Source of the DNA: Margaritifera margaritifera
Taxonomy: Eukaryota > Mollusca > Bivalvia > Unionida > Margaritiferidae
Length of the DNA stretch: 64,000 nt
Assembly: GCA_029931535.1 (NCBI GenBank)
Contig: JAQPZY010001495.1
Coordinates: 842,001 to 906,000 of the forward strand
Reading direction: 5' to 3'
The notes below the pieces were generated by a model. That model had not been told where the DNA came from. It saw only the letters and a list, made by a program, of their open reading frames with translations, and did not search any database. This document shows, piece by piece, positions 48,408-62,866 of this stretch (within the stretch, counting starts at the first letter, position 1; every line of letters begins with the position of its first letter). A program made the translations under genes and the position numbers.

Positions 48408-48418
48408 TAATAATAATA
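48346..48418 (-). repeat. (ATT)n microsatellite at the exon 2 acceptor
   Basis: About 23 ATT units on the gene strand, ending in ATTACAG|CTTAGG, the 3' splice site of exon 2. The array stands where the branch point and polypyrimidine tract should be. Confidence 0.95.
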
Positions 48419-50035
48419 AACAGAAGAAGAAGAAGAATTTGTTTAATATTAAGCTTAACTGGACGCTACGCCTGGAGGATTAATTCAATGGATCAAAAAG
48501 TCTATGAAAGAGTTTAGAAGACAGTATCAATATACGAAAGCTGAAAAAGATTGAAAATGGAATGCCACAATACATGCATCAAATGAGATATTTTTCTATT
48601 TAAGCTTGTAAAGCATCATTCCTTTAAAAATATAACCCCACTACAAATAATTAAAAAGTACAAGCGTTTCCTGGGAATAAACCTGATGTTCCATTAGATA
48701 AAGATCTAACTATGACTATTGTATTAGAAGTTATTAAAAAAAAGTCATCCATCCTGCGCTTATATAAATCACAGTTTTATAGCGCTCTTAATGTCCCCAT
48801 ATTTTTCTTCTTTTGTTGAAAGATTTCTGAAGTATGTGTTTATCGTGCATTTATCATTTATATAGCTCCTCTGTATTTAAAATTAGATATAAGTCCTGTT
48901 TTCATTCTTTTTATTTCTTTGCGAAATCCTGAAGTTAATTAAATTTTACCAATGCTAACCAAACAGATGCAACAATGTTCTTTGTTTTAATTAAAGAAAA
49001 CTATAAAGATATTACATTTTGTACTTTTCAAAGACGAAGGATAATCACAATTTACAGTTGTGTTTGGAGCATACTGATTTTTTTTAAATTGTCAATAATA
49101 GCATATCATTTATAACTTCAGTAAAGTCGAGAACAAAACATTCTCTTTCTAATCTACGTTTTTATTTGAGATTTATGTGAGTTCCAAGTTATGACACACA
49201 TTAGAAACGTATACTTGAGAAAACACGTGAATTCTTGAATGCTGTCTCCTGTATACAGCTATATGTTGACCCTTTGAGAGGAATTGATACAAAAAAATTG
49301 TAAATGTTTCACTAAAAAAAAACGATTTTCTAAAATTTAATGAGGCGACTGAGTTCGCGAAAATTCCAATCACGTTTTCTCCAACATAGGTCAGTATTAT
49401 GTAAGTAAGTCCCATGTACAAATCAAAAAAATCTGATGTTGCCAATATTAAAGCGGATTGACTTACAGCGAAAAATTAAATGATGCTAAAATACAGTGAA
49501 TGATAGTATTTAAATTAAACAAAGATAGTCTTAAATCTTCAAATTTACAGCACTTGCAGAAAAGAAAAAAGTATTTATATGAAAATTCAAACACAGAGTT
49601 CTATATAAATCATAAATGCACTGTAAACACCTACACCAGACAGCTTTCTACAGAATTTTTAAAAAAATTACGTGTTTCAATAAGGACTAACAGACAAGGA
49701 CTTATTTAATAGAATCATACATATAAAATAATTAATACAAGCATCAGCAGAAGCTGCGAGTAATGCTATGCGACAATCATATTTATTAAGCTATGAAAAC
49801 ATGAGTAGAACGTAAATCCTGGGCTCAACATTGATATCAAGTGTACGAAGATACCACGAATAGTTCTAGCTTTACCACTGTGTCGCTAGGAACGTTGTAC
49901 AGCGTGCATGAAATGTAAAATTTACACTGAGTCAAGTTAGAAGAAGAAACACACTAACACACCAGAATATAAGGCAAATATGTGGATAACATTTGAAAAG
50001 TGAAGACTTGTTTAGATTATAGAGGTTTCCTTTTT

Positions 50036-50179
<144 letters not shown>

Positions 50180-50621
50180 TACATTGTAAAATATTTAAAT
50201 TTCTATGAACAATTACTAAAGTCGAAACCTTAAGAATTTGTAATAATATAATTAGTAACATCTGAGAGGTTATCTGAATTATAAAAATTCAGCCAAAACG
50301 AAATAATTTCGTAAAGACGACGTTTTAACAAGAGAGTTGCAGTCTAACATTCCAAGGCATCAATTTATCGATATGAATTGTTCGCAAAACGTCATAATAT
50401 ATCACAATAAAAGGTTTAGTTTACATTTATAGGAGACCTGTTTCTTTTAAATCATAAACACAGTAAATAAAATCTCTTAGAACGATTCTCTAAAGTAGCA
50501 TAACATTAATTATTTGCCATAAGCAATCGTACTATCGATGGAAAGGGAAGAATTTTAAATCATTCATGTTCTCTTCTAAATTACTTTGATGTTCATTTAA
50601 TTCATGTACCTCGTCATTTCT

Positions 50622-50744
<123 letters not shown>

Positions 50745-51289
50745 CGGTAGTTTTGTAACTGTAGGCATTGCAATGCCAAATTCACTCTAAATTGTGTAGT
50801 AAATTTTTAAAAATCGGCTAAAGTTTTTTAGGCATTGTGTAAACTTTATGGAAAACATATCTATTATTTTTTGTAAAGAAAAACTCAATTGTGCTGGGCA
50901 TTAATAAAATGCAAGTTGGTGTTTAAGAAGTATAAGTATATAAGGTATATGCTTACACATAAGTTAGTGTTTATCTGTTTTACTCTGTATGTAATGAATA
51001 TCAAATTCACTAGACGAAAACAAAAGCAAGACAAGGGATACTGACATAAAATTAGTCTAGGCATGAAAAATTAATATTTTTAACGTGAAATGAAAAGATC
51101 CTACATATCTACGTTCGAGAAAGACACCAAAATTGGTCTGACTTCCTCTAGTCCATCTCCAGATATTTGGGACACTGTTAAAGTGTGAAGCTGATTTGCT
51201 GATTTCACTAGGTTAGATGCAGGCATCTGCTGATACAGAAGAAATTTCCAAAGGCAAGCTTGTAGAGTGCAGAATCCAGGTTGGCTGGT

Positions 51290-51480
51290 CTGTTTTTAAT
51301 GGAACTTTCAATACATTATTGTCTATATCATGCCGAGGAATTGGGAGCTAAGTGCCTTGTCCATGGACACTCTGAGGCAGCTGACCCAGGCTTGCCTGAA
51401 CGGATATCGATGCCGCGACCCTTGAAGTACGAGTCCGACGATCTACCAACTGAGCTACAGCAAGAATATGCAGCGACATC
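51290..51480 (-). mobile_element. tRNA-derived SINE remnant
   Basis: The minus strand reads TAGCTCAGTTGGTAGATCG (A-box region, about 51458-51440) and, farther on, GGGTCGCGGCATCGATATCC (degraded B box, about 51422-51403). It then continues past the tRNA-like part into a tail containing the complement of CTAAGTGCCTTGTCCATGGA (51349-51368), a block I recall from invertebrate SINE tails. No clear target duplication. Confidence 0.72.
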
Positions 51481-54400
51481 TTGAGTAGTTCAGATAGGGT
51501 CCCTTCCTTGTGCTTAAACATAAAGGTCCTTGTACCGGTGCACATAGCTTTCTTTTGCGTCATAATGACGTTTATGTAACACGTGGAACAAGTCATAATG
51601 AGAGTTTCGGGCACGTGTCTCTCACGTGTAACCTTTGTCAAACAAGCAAGAAATTGTGTCACAAAGACAACAGCTCTGTTATCAATGGAATGCCAGAATT
51701 AAAAATTTAAAACTTAATTTTTTCCAATTCCATCTGTAGATTGGTAAACGGGAGATCCAAGAAATTTGCTTTCTTTGGTTCTTGGCAAGGAAGACAACTA
51801 TAAACAAATTAGGAACCAGTGTTCGTTCATTCAATTATATACCAGAAATTAATTTGAAGTTGCAGACAAAATATGTATGTGTTTATGTCAGATTGATATA
51901 AACGCAAAGGAAGAAATGTCGGTACAAAAGGCAATAAAGTCAGTATCGCTTAGTGATGATCCAGTATTTCGAATACGGAGATACAGTGATATAATTGGTT
52001 GAAAAATTAATAGACTTTGTGAAACATTCCAGCAAAAATTGCAATACTCGTTGTTATCGAGATCTCTTTACTGTGACAATAACCTATTTTGGCAATCTGT
52101 AATTTCTTTTTAAATTTTCCTAGGCATTTTACAGAATGACTGGCTACCTCAATCAATTGTTTCTAGGCAATTTATAAAATTCCCAGATATGACTGACATT
52201 GTACAAAACGTATTAACTAAATTTACACATCGTCTGCAATATATAGATGCTGAGTCCATCGGCAAGCATTTGGAACAATTGATCAAATTTATTACAAGGT
52301 TAGCTTTATCTCATACAATATATTTTGACAACAACAAAATGAATGTTGGCAAAATTCTTTTTAAGCATAGAGAAAATTATAATAATGTTGTTCTCGTTTA
52401 ATTCAAAAGATTCCAAAAGATTAATAATAAAAAATGATTACTCGTGAAATGTAACATCATCTGTTGTATCCCATTTAATAAAGTAAGGAAAGGTCTAAGT
52501 ACGCACCTCTCTAACGTTTTATTATTTGTGTATGGACCAGAGACATTCACAGACGCTTTAAATATTATAAATTTTTAACATCTAGAGATGATTACGTTTT
52601 CTACGAACCGTGAAATCTTCACCGTTATCCATACATTAAAGGAAAAAAGCAAAAAATGTCATTAAAATTGGAGCATTCCATGGCAAGCTGTCCTTCTATA
52701 GTGTCCTTATGTAAACACATGGGGGAATCCAAACCAGTTTGCTTAATCATAAGTATTGTCACAATTACATCATATGGAAAATGGAGATACATATGATTAA
52801 CTGGACCAACTCAGAGGGAGCAATCACCTCAATTAAAACTACATTTGATTTCTTTTCTATCAATGAAACGATAAGTAAAAGACCTGGAATGTCCCAACCT
52901 ACTGCGTATCATGATGTCATAAGTTGTTCTTTAAATTCAACATTTAATGTTCTTTAACCACTTGTTATTGCTGTGCAATAAAAGTGTCAGTATTTTGTTT
53001 CTGATCCACGCGCTATTACTCCTGGAAACAACTTTGGACAATTTTCACCAATCTCAAATAATTTCTGATGTCAAAAATATAAATTCGTAGATGTAAGTTT
53101 AGACATTACAAATAAAATAAAAAAGAGACCGTAAATAATACTACGACTCCTACTACTGATTCATTGATACGAATTTAACGAATTAGCATGATGCCATAAA
53201 TTATGCACTAAACGAGTAACTGGAAGTGGCGCGCTATATTTATTTTTCATTCCTTTTTTTCCCCCTGCATGAAACAATTATCTTTAGTTTAGTTTGCTCG
53301 CTTCAAACGATGACAATAGCAATAAAGATCTCTGGTTTTGGGATTTGTACAGCATTTTCTGATTTTACTTATTATCATCAAAAAATACTGTTACACAATG
53401 CGCATGAGTTAAAACGTTAACATCCGTTAAAAAAAATCACGTCTATCTGAACTTCCGTATTACATTGATACTGCGTTTTTACCCCTTTGGTTTGAATTCG
53501 AAGTGGGATTGTAATACTCCTGTAATATTGGAAATAAACGTATCAACGGTTTAAAGATTTCGACACCAAGAATACCAAATAAGAGTGTTGTCTTTTTTCT
53601 TTTTTTTTTTTTTAATTCAAAATGGTCCATCTTACCAGACAGAGCCTCCATTCGACTGTACATTATGCATTATTGAGGATTTAAACTCATTAACCTAACC
53701 ACGAAATGAATTAGGTCACAAATATATTAACTTGACTTTCAGTTGTTGAATACATGTGGCTAGATTCTGTCGCTCAAAGAATGTAAATAAAGTTGGATTT
53801 GCTTTTCTCGCCATGTTTCAACTCATATTTTGAGAAGGATTCTGATCCACATTTCAATTGGGTTTCTCCCTTGAAATATGCTCGAACTGGAAATACTTGT
53901 AAGGATAAAAACTGACTTTAAAACCTAAGTAAAGTAAAACATGAATTTAAAAAAACGGTATAATTGATAAATAAAAATAAAGGTTAATATAAAAACACAT
54001 CACGGTCAGGAAGAATAACTTCATCTTCTTCATCGGCCAATTGCCATGATTTATTTCTAGAAACGTCTATATTCATCGCCACTCTTTGGAAAAGCTTCAT
54101 ACATTATAAATAAGATTTGACTAATGTATCCAAATGGTTATCATTCAATACCTTATATGTCGGTAATAGTTTTAGTGGTACATTTTAGGCTGCATAAGAA
54201 TGACAAAACTCGAACCATTCAAGATTATTTGCACATACCCTGTTTAGTTCTCTCCTTGAGCTTTTTTAAATTTTGAAGCGAATATTTTGATTGACTTCTT
54301 CAGATGATTAATTAAATATCCAATTAAGTAATCGTTTCTATTTTTATTTTTAACAGCTTTAAATCTCCTATAAAATAATAATGAATGCACTAGAATCCCA

Positions 54401-56186
54401 TGCAAATATGTCTGATAATACATTGTGCAGACGATATATTGGCAGAGCATAGGCTAGGACTATCATTACTGATAGGGAGTGGAAGTTAAGTTCATTTCAG
54501 CTGGACCCATTTCTGTATATATCAGTTATTTTTAATGTTCTTGTTCGTGACTGTCACATAGACTATTCTTAGAATGCAAATCTGTGCCATCCTATCGTGC
54601 GCTCGCTGTACTGTATGACCTATTCAACAATATGACCAGAGCAATTCTATCGTCAGTTTCCATTGATACGTAACATACCTATTCAATACATACACGCGTT
54701 TGTCTACATAAAACATAGTAGCACCTACGTAATAAATTCTCAACGAATGCTTGTTAATTAATCCCACATTTATTGCACACGACATACATTATGAGGAATT
54801 ATCCCAAAACTACAAAGATTATTTAAGTTTATTTCCTGTAACCCTCTTACGTGCTTCGAGTAATTTCTATGAAGTAATATTTCGTTTCACGATGCTTGAT
54901 TCCATTTTTGCAATATAAAACATAATTCTGGATTTGATTATTGTAATTTGAAAGATACGATTGGTCTCATAAGATAATCAATAAATAGCTGAATGCTTTA
55001 AGCTAAAAAGGAAGTTTTAAAAATGATTAAAGATTGATTTCATGAAATAAATGGTTTTCTTACAGTGTGACCATAAATTACCCAGACAAATACAGAGGGC
55101 ACTATTCCCTTATATCTGTCACATATATTAAGCCATTTCCTTCAAATACAATACTATAACATGGTACCGTGTAGCTAAAATATGTTCCGTACAGACATTT
55201 AGTCACCAAAGTCGTTACGCGATAAAAAGACATCGACATTGTTTATGAGATAGTCTACCGCATCTCATTACCAGAACAGCTATTTGACATGTGAGCAAAA
55301 TGGTTGGCTAATTATTTATTGAAAAGACCAGCTCTAATTTCACGTGTTATTCGCCAGTTTTGATCGTCATCTTCTATATAACGTGCGCTTCGATAACTTC
55401 TAGCACATCCGGGCACCAAAAGTGGCTTTAATATCGAGATTAGTATCATCTATATGTCTCTGTCATGGATATATGTAGATGTAGCGATGCAATTAGCAGT
55501 GATTGCGACCGGTGGCGAACTTCCGGGATATCCAATGTTAGGGCGGATCGATCGTAGCCCACGTTTACAGGTGTGCAAGCTTACATGTTACATATATCAT
55601 GGATTGATGCAGCATCATATCCCCCCCCCCCCCCGCTCTTAGTGATAAATACATTATCAATCCAGAAGCTTTAAAATATAAACTGGGGAGAAAGAGATAT
55701 ACATCATTATTATTTTGTATATATGGCAATTAAATGATTTTACAAAAATTTTTATTCATTCTTGTATGCATAATAAATGCAATATAATAGTGAATTGTTT
55801 TTCGACAAGGCTTGCATCAACCCAGACCTTTTTCCTGTTTTGAAATGCTTAATGCTTTGTTTCACTATTCCTAACAGGCAAAAGACAAGAGCCATGTGTA
55901 TGATATCAAAGAACAAAGTGACTTTATTTAGTCTGCAATATCCTTAAGAACAAATGTATATCAAAACATACTGTACAAAACGTTTGTATTCCTCACTATA
56001 TACTGCCATTTTAGTGACAGGCCTTTGTTCAGAGAATCCAAACGAAACAACTTTTTGTAACCATCGAGGACGCATACATGCACACTTTCGTCCAGCGTGA
56101 ATTATGTTGTTGATTTATTTTTCTTTTACTTCGTTTTCTTCTGCAGACTTTAATATATCCTAGTTCATCCAACTTTTAACATTTAT

Positions 56187-56231
56187 GATACAGGGCGTGA
56201 TGATACAGGGCGTGATGATACAGGGCGTGAT
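56187..56231. repeat. 15-bp tandem repeat, three copies
   Basis: GATACAGGGCGTGAT three times without change. Confidence 0.95.
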
Positions 56232-57040
56232 GAAAATTTTCTGAACAGCATGCGATGGTTGCCTTCACATCCGCTATCAGAAACGAACATCATGTAAATC
56301 AAGTAATAGGGGAATTGAAAAACACGTGCCATTTGCATAGATTTTTTTTTTCTTAACGAAAGACCTATGAGTGATGAAAGAGAGATTTAATTTCGATAAA
56401 ATGAAACAGTAATAAAACTTATGAGCATCTAAATCCCCCCCAATAAATAAATAAATAAATATGATTTTATTTTTAAAAATCTATAAATTGATTTGTTAAC
56501 AGAATAAAGACAAACCAACAGTTATCAGATTATTGGTCTATAACTAAATAAGACGGTAAGGCTGTACTACGTCAATTAAAACACCATGATCTAGAACCTG
56601 AAAGAATTTGTATTGAATTGAAAATAATTATTGCATCATGCCGTACTGAATAAATGTATGTTTGGCATTAGGACTGTGATGCAATAGGTTCTATATATGA
56701 TAAGAAAAAATGGGAACCAGTCTAGAAATGGGTGAACATAAAATAGAGTATTGTTTAGATGCGAAATTGAAAACACATGTTTCAAACACATATAGATCAA
56801 AAAGAAAATACCGCGGGACATATGGCTTTCTCCACGCAGAAGCTTGCATCAAGGATGGGTCTATACTAAGAAATATAGGTTTGATCATGAGCATTTAGAA
56901 ATTTAAAGTTAATATCATGGTGTTTCCATAGGTTTACTATGGGGGTTTAATCAGTACCGTGAGTATATAAATTGTTATTTATACAAGTAATGTAGACCTG
57001 ATGGTAAATATTAAAGCTAACATATCCCACAATAGATGTA

Positions 57041-57194
<154 letters not shown>

Positions 57195-57733
57195 TCACGT
57201 CTATCGATTAACTATTTGATCTATCCATTTTTATACCTGTATTTCGAGTGGTGGAGGAGGACCCATCATTTGAACTCTCCTGGTGGTAGACAATGAGAGT
57301 TTATGATATAACCCTGCTGTATGTCATCCATTGTTTGTTACTACTCTTGGGGGTTTATTCCTTACCAGAGTTTGATTAAACTTGGTATGCACTCTCACAC
57401 AATCATGATATTAGGCGAACAGCGTCAAAATCTGGTTAGCTGAAAGATATTTACCTCACGCTGATAATATCATCTCTCAGAAGAGTTTTATTTTTCAAAT
57501 GGTAAATAAACTTACAATAAAAGTTTTTTGTGCAAATTTCTAATAGTGAGTACAATTGGTGCAACATAGGTCACTTGGTGACTTATTGACGATACACTCA
57601 GTTCATTGCCGTCCCAAATATATCTTTCCCTGAATAGACTGTAAAATCAGACTCAGTAGACTCTCTATATATGTTGACAAGATGCAAGCATTCCTAGATA
57701 GGGTACATCCTTATATATCCTTAGGAAACTAGC

Positions 57734-57799
57734 AAATGCCAAATTGCATGGTTAAATGCCAAATTGCATGGTTAAATGCCAAATTGCATGGTTAAATGC
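57734..57799. repeat. 20-bp tandem repeat, three copies plus part
   Basis: AAATGCCAAATTGCATGGTT repeated. The unit contains ATGCCAAATTGCAT, a near palindrome. Confidence 0.95.
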
Positions 57800-58314
57800 A
57801 GCAATTTAAGTAAAGTAAGCAATTCAGGCCTCTTGTCTTCCACAAAATTAAACTTTAATAAAAAAAATCTTCCTAAGTCGACATATGGTAACCACTTACT
57901 CTACTTCTCTATTGTAAGTTTCTTGCATCATACTCCTCCGACAAAACCTTAATTTTGGTGAAAATAGTGCTTACAAGTAAAAATAAAAATCCTAAATTAA
58001 TGACATACTATGAATTCGTTGTTACTTCTTCTTTGGATAAATGGGGTGTGTCAGCATTTGAAATTTTAAAATTAAAATATACTGCCTAACCCGCAGGTGC
58101 AGATGATAATACAACTTTTCTTTATACAAACCGTTGGCAAGTAAACGGTATTGATATATTCTGAGACCCAACCGTGTACCCTTTAACTAATTTGATATAA
58201 CATTATTCCTCGGATGTTTAACACATTTGGTTTATAGCGAACTTTTCAGTTTGTACACTCGTCTTAAGCCCAAGAATGACAACTGAGTATCTCTCACAAG
58301 GTGAGAGATGATAG

Positions 58315-58316
<2 letters not shown>

Positions 58317-58384
<68 letters not shown>
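58317..58384. repeat. (TA)n microsatellite
   Basis: About 34 units. Confidence 0.97.
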
Positions 58385-58388
<4 letters not shown>

Positions 58389-59138
58389 TCTTGGTCATAT
58401 TGTTCACATTAGTCGTTGACATATCGACGCATCAGATCAGAGGCAAAATGCGATTATAGACGTTATTTGTGCTACAGCGACAAGAACATCAAGTAAATTA
58501 TGAAGCTTAAATCGGTACAGGCAAATATTATGTGATATTGTAATGATTTCAAAAGAGCAAATCTTTTTACGATTATGTTTTGTATACTTACAAAAAATCA
58601 ATTAAAAACAACATTTATCCCCTAAAAAATTATATATATATAAAAACTGACCGCGAACCTGGTAAAGAACACGGTTTATTTTTAAAGTACATACGAAGCT
58701 TAGAGAAAAATCTAGTAGTTACGCTTAATTTTGGGATGTGTATTATGTTTATTTATCCTTTTTCTTTTCTTTAATGCTAGTTGTATTTTATTTTCATTCC
58801 GCCTATGATCTGAAGCAAGGGCAGATTACACAAAAAAATAGTTTAATGTAAAAATACGTTCAGGCTTTACTCGTTTCCTTGGAAACGGTGAAATATGGAA
58901 AGAAAAAAAGCTGTCAGGATATGATAAAGGAATGAAGGATAAAGGATTACATTTTCCTCCAATAATACAAGCAAAAAAGATTGAAGAACGGGCGTGTAAT
59001 ATAACTACCACGACACATCATAAAGAATTCATTCATTCAATTAAATTGAGAAACTGTTAGCCTTAAGTTTGTGTATATGATATTTCCAGCATTGGCGCAA
59101 ATATTAATTCGACAGAGCCTTATGTGACTCAAGGATCT

Positions 59139-59141
<3 letters not shown>

Positions 59142-59227
<86 letters not shown>
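59142..59227. repeat. (TA)n microsatellite
   Basis: About 43 units, in intron 1 roughly 160 bp from the exon 1 donor. Confidence 0.97.
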
Positions 59228-59231
<4 letters not shown>

Positions 59232-59389
59232 AGCAAATACTAACTAATGACAAATATACATTAAGTAATTGTGTATGACAAGTTATCTCAATTTCAATGA
59301 AACTTTTCACCAATTTTTTAAGAATAATAATATATTTGATTAGCTTGGTAAATGGAAAGAGGTGTTATCATGAACGATTATCATCTCAC

Positions 59390-59548
59390 CTGTCTGAGTA
59401 TCTCATAGCCGTGATCTGTTGCCACATGTTTAGCGACCTCAAGGCCTCCTGGTATCTCCAAAGCCCATTCATTGGTAAAGTGGTTATCCGCTGACAGATA
59501 TATCTTGTGTTGTAGTATGACAATTAGATTCAATATCCTTAAAAACAT
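59390..59548 (-). CDS. PCSK1: PC1/3-like exon 1: start codon, leader, first half of prodomain
   Basis: Codons 1-53. The ATG at 59548 is preceded in frame by a TGA nine bases upstream, so it is the first possible Met in this exon. The leader is hydrophobic (FLRILNLIVIL) but short, then turns polar (QHK) before the prodomain start FTNEWALEIPGG, which is the usual prohormone-convertase opening. The exon ends CAG|GTGAGA in phase 0. A second reading is possible: an AG at 59538-59539, after a T-rich stretch, could be a splice acceptor, which would put the real start and leader in an unseen upstream exon. Confidence 0.88.
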
Positions 59549-60545
59549 AGCAGAAATTCAGAAAAAGTCCGTCGTTGATTAGTGAATTAAAATTTTTTGT
59601 ATATTTTGCCAAAAGATCAAATTCCAACTCCTGATGCAGGCCTTCCAATCCGTGAGCTGTTGATCAGAAAAGAGATAAGCTTGAGGTTTAAGAATGACTG
59701 TGTTCAATTGGTTGCTAGCGTCTTGGCATAAGATTAGATCGAGAAAGACATGCATATACGTGGGAAGGGCAGAGAGTTTTTGCAGATGGCTGGAACCTTA
59801 TCACACTCACTCCTTGTTGTAAATTTTCTTTCATTGGCTCTTTGTACCGAATACACCTGGATAGGGAATGGCTTCCATGTCTCCTAATGGCGTATATCAC
59901 TATCTTAAAGTGTTTCACCCGTATCGATATTGTAATACCGAAAAAGAATGTTGTAAGGAAAAACCGTGGATCAAAATCGAAGCTTTTGGAACGCTTTGTA
60001 AAAACAAATATGTAAAAATTTGATAAATCCACAAAGCCAGGATATGAATGCTTGGAATACTCCCGTCTTCACTTATAGAGCCATTATTAAAAAAATGCTG
60101 AAGCTAAGTTATTTAACCCAAAATTAACAATCAAGAATTGTGTATGGAACATTTTCCCTTATGCTCAAACGGTATATACGAGCAAGCCAAGTGTTTGTTT
60201 GTGCCATAATAACGTTGAGAGAATTCACAACATATCAAAGGTCAGATTTAAACCGTCTCCAGCAATTGTCAATTTGAATTTGTACACCTATTAGGAGGTA
60301 GGTGGGACGATTGCTAGCGAGAGCAAAACTGGTGCGGCTCTATTACACGCTTATCGGCAGAAAATCGCTGGAATTAATCTCCGTAAGGCATGTATGTAAT
60401 TAGGCCTATTAGTTGACAATACATGTGCTAGCTTATGTCCGTTAGCTCTGAATATGTACATAGAACAAGTATGGATGAAATGACAAGTTTCAGCGTGTAA
60501 TCCAGTTAATTGTCATCAACGGCAGATCGTGAATGCCACAGCAGT

Positions 60546-60625
60546 CCTGACCGTTATGGTTATCATTCTACCATTTGTATCATGACCTGACGGTTATGGT
60601 CATCACTCTACCATTTGCGTCATGA
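60546..60625. repeat. 40-bp tandem duplication
   Basis: CCTGACCGTTATGGTTATCA unit at 60546-60585 and a copy with a few changes at 60586-60625. Each carries CCTGACSGTTATGGT and TACCATTTG. Confidence 0.9.
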
Positions 60626-62552
60626 AGCAAAGAAGACAAGGCATTGGATGCAGGGTGTGATTGAGTACAATCGTACGTGGTCTATTTACTTATCTCTCTG
60701 GCTATTTAGATAACAAAGTTATTAATATTTTCAAATTTAAACTTTTGCATGCATATTCTAAATCGTATGAAATGTTGTGAATCAGGTAATGCTGCCCTGA
60801 AGGAGAAGTGAAAAGAGACAAACGGGAAAAAAAATTATTTGGAGGATTAAAATGATATTGCATTTGAATGAATATATATTGATACAACTTGTGGAATTTG
60901 ATAAAAACAAAGACGCTTACGACATGAGAATAGGAGAATCGGGACAACAAAATAACATGTGGAAAATATGAAATTCAGGTAAAAGCAAAATGAGGCAAAC
61001 ACTAAATAATTAAGTTTCCTATCTCTGGACTTTCAAATTTGAAAATTGCATATTTTTGTGTGAATAGGAATTTTTTTTTTTTACATATTAAAGTAAAACA
61101 TAAGAGGAAGCAACAAAAGAGGAAACCCGACAAAAAATAAATATAGGACTAAAAAAAGTGCAAAATGAATGAGATGTTGAAGTTATTCAAAACAACACTT
61201 ATGAGAAATTTCGTGCTTCCCCTACCCCTGTTTATCATTTCGCTCTTACAAGAGATCTAAGTGGACACACGATCGCTCACCTCAGCTTCATCGACCTACA
61301 ATTCTTCTTTGCCAGGTCATTTGACTGACTGAAGTAATGTCAACATTGTGACAGCTGCGAATTTGTGACAGTTTTGTTTTACAGACAGTAGCAGTTGTTG
61401 ATTTGTACGTTGAAAGTAATTATATTCCTATTACATATTCATTGTATTCAGGTGCAGATCATAGTTGTTTCTACAAGGTCTTAAACGTAATCATGTAATA
61501 ATGTATCGTGTTAATCTTAATGTAATTTATCGAGATTTAAAAACAAAACAAAAAACAAAACAAAAAAAAAACAAACATTTAAAGTGATGTTAAGTTTATT
61601 ATGAGGAATGGTAACAACATTTGATCACATTATTTGGCAGATTAGCATTTTGTTGCGTCTTTTAAGGAAAAAATAACAGAAAAACAAAACATCTATGATA
61701 TGGTGACAATTTTTATTATCTCTTGGTTGCTCAAGAAAAAAATAAGTGATTTAAAATGTGTGCATCCTTGCGTTGAAATTGCATAATTTTTTCTTGCCAA
61801 TCAAATATCTTTATTATTAGCAGTAGAAATTGATTTAGACAGAAATTAGATTGTCAGGAATGGTCGACTATCGACTATATATGATGGCTGACATAATTTT
61901 ATAATATTCAACATTTTTTTTTATGCAAGAATGCTGCACAGTAACATAGAGACGTACGTTTCGTTTGGAGAAATAATCAGATAATTCTATTATATCCCAC
62001 AAAATGTATTTTACTGGCACATATCCATGTATATTTTAGTAATAGCCCATTCATCAGACTTACCAAGTGATAAGGAGCATTATATATAGCCTAAATATAA
62101 CTAAAAGATCGTTAAAATGCGAAAACAGAGCGGAAAGTGCTATCCCTGGATTCTACAGCTTGAACTAATGTATATAAAATTATGCACTTACATGTAAAGT
62201 TAATTTTTTGGTGTAATCCGGTTGATTTTTGAGATATTATCCTGAATCAGTTAACATACAAATATAGTGATTTTATGGATATTTTGTGCAAGTATAATAT
62301 TAACCGTCAGAGTGGCCTCACTAATACAAATAAAAGAGAATCGTAATATGTCGATAATTTAATCAGTGTCGTACAATGGGAAACAAATCATCATAAATCA
62401 TATTGGCGGCTGAGTAATAATTGTTTTATTTTAAATTAGTTTCCTATAGCTTGTTTACCTGAAATTTGACAGGACTCGTGTAAAAAATAAAAAATCCGTT
62501 TGTACAGAACCTCAATTTTCTGTATCAAACATCGAAGGGTTCAGACGCGTTC

Positions 62553-62866
62553 TTGGATACCCGGTATATATTAGTCAAGGATACCCGGTATATATTAGTC
62601 ATATTAGTCAAGGATATACCCGGTATATATTAGTCATATTAGTCAAGGATATACCCGGTATATATTAGTCAAGGATATACCCGGTATATATTAGTCAAGG
62701 ATACCCGGTATATATTAGTCATATTAGTCAAGGATATACCCGGTATATATTAGTCAAGGATATACCCGGTATATATTAGTCAAGGATACCCGGTATATAT
62801 TAGTCATATTAGTCAAGGATACCCGGTATATATTAGTCAAGGATATACCCGGTATATATTAGTCAA
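62553..62866. repeat. Palindromic satellite, eleven units with higher-order pattern
   Basis: The unit is GGATA(TA)CCCGGTATATATT + AGTCAA, with or without an extra TATTAGTCA. The core ATATACC-C-GGTATAT is a perfect inverted repeat around one base. Three unit forms occur in the order short, short+ext, long+ext, long, long, short+ext, long, long, short+ext, short, long. The block long-long-(short+ext) is therefore itself repeated. Confidence 0.95.

Noticed and set aside
52189..52401. 70-codon ORF with helix-like composition
   Set aside because: No known motif, no neighbouring exon or element; likely chance.
59715..60032. 105-codon minus-strand ORF upstream of the gene
   Set aside because: No domain, repeats or conserved text recognised; length is within chance for the window.
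62553..62866. CRISPR-like array
   Set aside because: Units are contiguous without unique spacers, in a eukaryotic intergenic region; it is a satellite. The same holds for the 26-, 40- and 57-bp arrays.
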